Source: Candidatus Elarobacter sp. (lineage in GTDB: Bacteria; Vulcanimicrobiota; Vulcanimicrobiia; Vulcanimicrobiales; Vulcanimicrobiaceae). From it: a stretch of DNA of 5,666 nucleotides. The position numbers were made by a program, and so were the translations under genes. The notes beneath the pieces are model-generated. The model was given only the letters and a program-made list of their open reading frames with translations, was not told the origin of the DNA and did not search any database. The stretch lies in assembly GCA_030150085.1 (NCBI GenBank), contig JASLGJ010000195.1:1-5666 (forward strand). Direction: 5' to 3'. Of this stretch, positions 5,286 to 5,666 are shown piece by piece; the stretch's first letter is position 1; each line of letters opens with the position of its first letter.

Positions 5286-5666
5286 GTGGCCGAGCAGAAC
5301 GGGCGCGGCAGCGCCCAGAAGATCCGCAGCGAGGACGCCGGCAACGGCGTCCGCCTGATCACCATCGACAACCCGCCGGTGAACGCGCTCTCGTTCGCGC
5401 TCTCGGCCGAGCTGGTCGGCGCGGTGAGCGCCGCCGAGGCGGACGCGGCGGTCACGACCGTCGTCTTCACCGGCGCGAACGGCATGTTCAGCGGCGGGGC
5501 CGACGTCAACGACTTCGACACCGAGCCGACCGCCGAGACCAAGACCATCCGCGACGTGCTCGCCGCGCTCGAGGCCGGCACGAAGACCTACGTCGCCGCG
5601 ATCGACGGCAACGCGCTGGGCGGCGGCTTCGAGCTGGCCCTGGCCTGCGACTACCGCGTCGCGACG
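5286..5666 (+). CDS. Enoyl-CoA hydratase domain, probable FadB/PimF-type bifunctional enzyme (cut by window end)
   Basis: The frame starting with GTG at 5286 stays open for 127 codons to the window end. It encodes the N-terminal half of a crotonase domain, which hydrates trans-2-enoyl-CoA to 3-hydroxyacyl-CoA. Visible landmarks are LITIDNPPVNALS (24-36), the oxyanion-hole strand FSGGADVNDF (68-77, Gly where Ala is more usual), and IDGNALGGGFELALACDYRV (106-125) with Glu116, the first of the two catalytic glutamates. The NPPVNALS opening and ALGGGxELALAC segment resemble the front of ~700-residue proteins fused to 3-hydroxyacyl-CoA dehydrogenase, so a bifunctional enzyme is favoured; a ~260-residue single-domain hydratase remains possible. 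The start is two bases after the dehydrogenase stop, with only a weak GGTGA ten bases upstream, implying coupled translation. A thiolase gene would be expected downstream. Confidence 0.88.
   Translation, partial: MAEQNGRGSAQKIRSEDAGNGVRLITIDNPPVNALSFALSAELVGAVSAAEADAAVTTVVFTGANGMFSGGADVNDFDTEPTAETKTIRDVLAALEAGTKTYVAAIDGNALGGGFELALACDYRVAT

Overview
The window is a piece of a high-GC bacterial chromosome (roughly two thirds or more G+C in the genes, visibly lower in the two gaps). It holds a compact, divergently arranged fatty-acid activation and beta-oxidation locus. I see no rRNA, tRNA, CRISPR array, insertion sequence or phage gene. The phylum cannot be fixed from the sequence. The acyl-CoA dehydrogenase is of the ~600-residue type common in Proteobacteria but also found elsewhere. 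The PadR gene appears to be transcribed without a leader, a habit common in several high-GC phyla outside the Proteobacteria.

Layout. At the left edge (1-37, minus strand) lie the first 12 codons of a gene with a good ribosome binding site; its N-terminus hints at a DEAD-box RNA helicase. A 286-bp gap (38-323) follows, with a perfect 14-bp palindrome and several small hairpins. On the minus strand, 2947 to 324, is a two-gene operon: a long-chain acyl-CoA synthetase of the FAA1 type and an alpha/beta hydrolase. They are joined by a 4-base ATGA stop/start overlap. An 82-bp gap (2948-3029) then separates them from a rightward operon: a PadR-family regulator (3030-3446), a ~600-residue acyl-CoA dehydrogenase (3463-5283), and the N-terminal 127 codons of an enoyl-CoA hydratase, most likely the front of a FadB/PimF-type bifunctional enzyme (5286 to the window end). 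This last gene starts with GTG two bases after the dehydrogenase stop.

How the parts fit. The ligase makes acyl-CoA, the dehydrogenase makes trans-2-enoyl-CoA, and the hydratase (plus a presumed dehydrogenase domain beyond the window) carries out the next steps. The hydrolase could release fatty acids from esters or thioesters. A thiolase would be expected just beyond the right edge. The PadR repressor sits between the two arms.

Most notable: the gap between the arms reads as two overlapping back-to-back sigma70-type promoters, TTGACG-17-TATAAA rightward and TTGACC-18-TATAAT leftward, whose -10 boxes share four base pairs. A TTACCGGTAA palindrome lies in the rightward spacer and at the predicted leftward start site, so one bound dimer could silence both arms. 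The same 8-bp core TACCGGTA recurs at 102-109 upstream of the left-edge gene, and I saw it nowhere else. The rightward promoter puts its predicted start of transcription on the A of the PadR ATG, implying a leaderless mRNA. All regulatory statements are inferences from sequence pattern.
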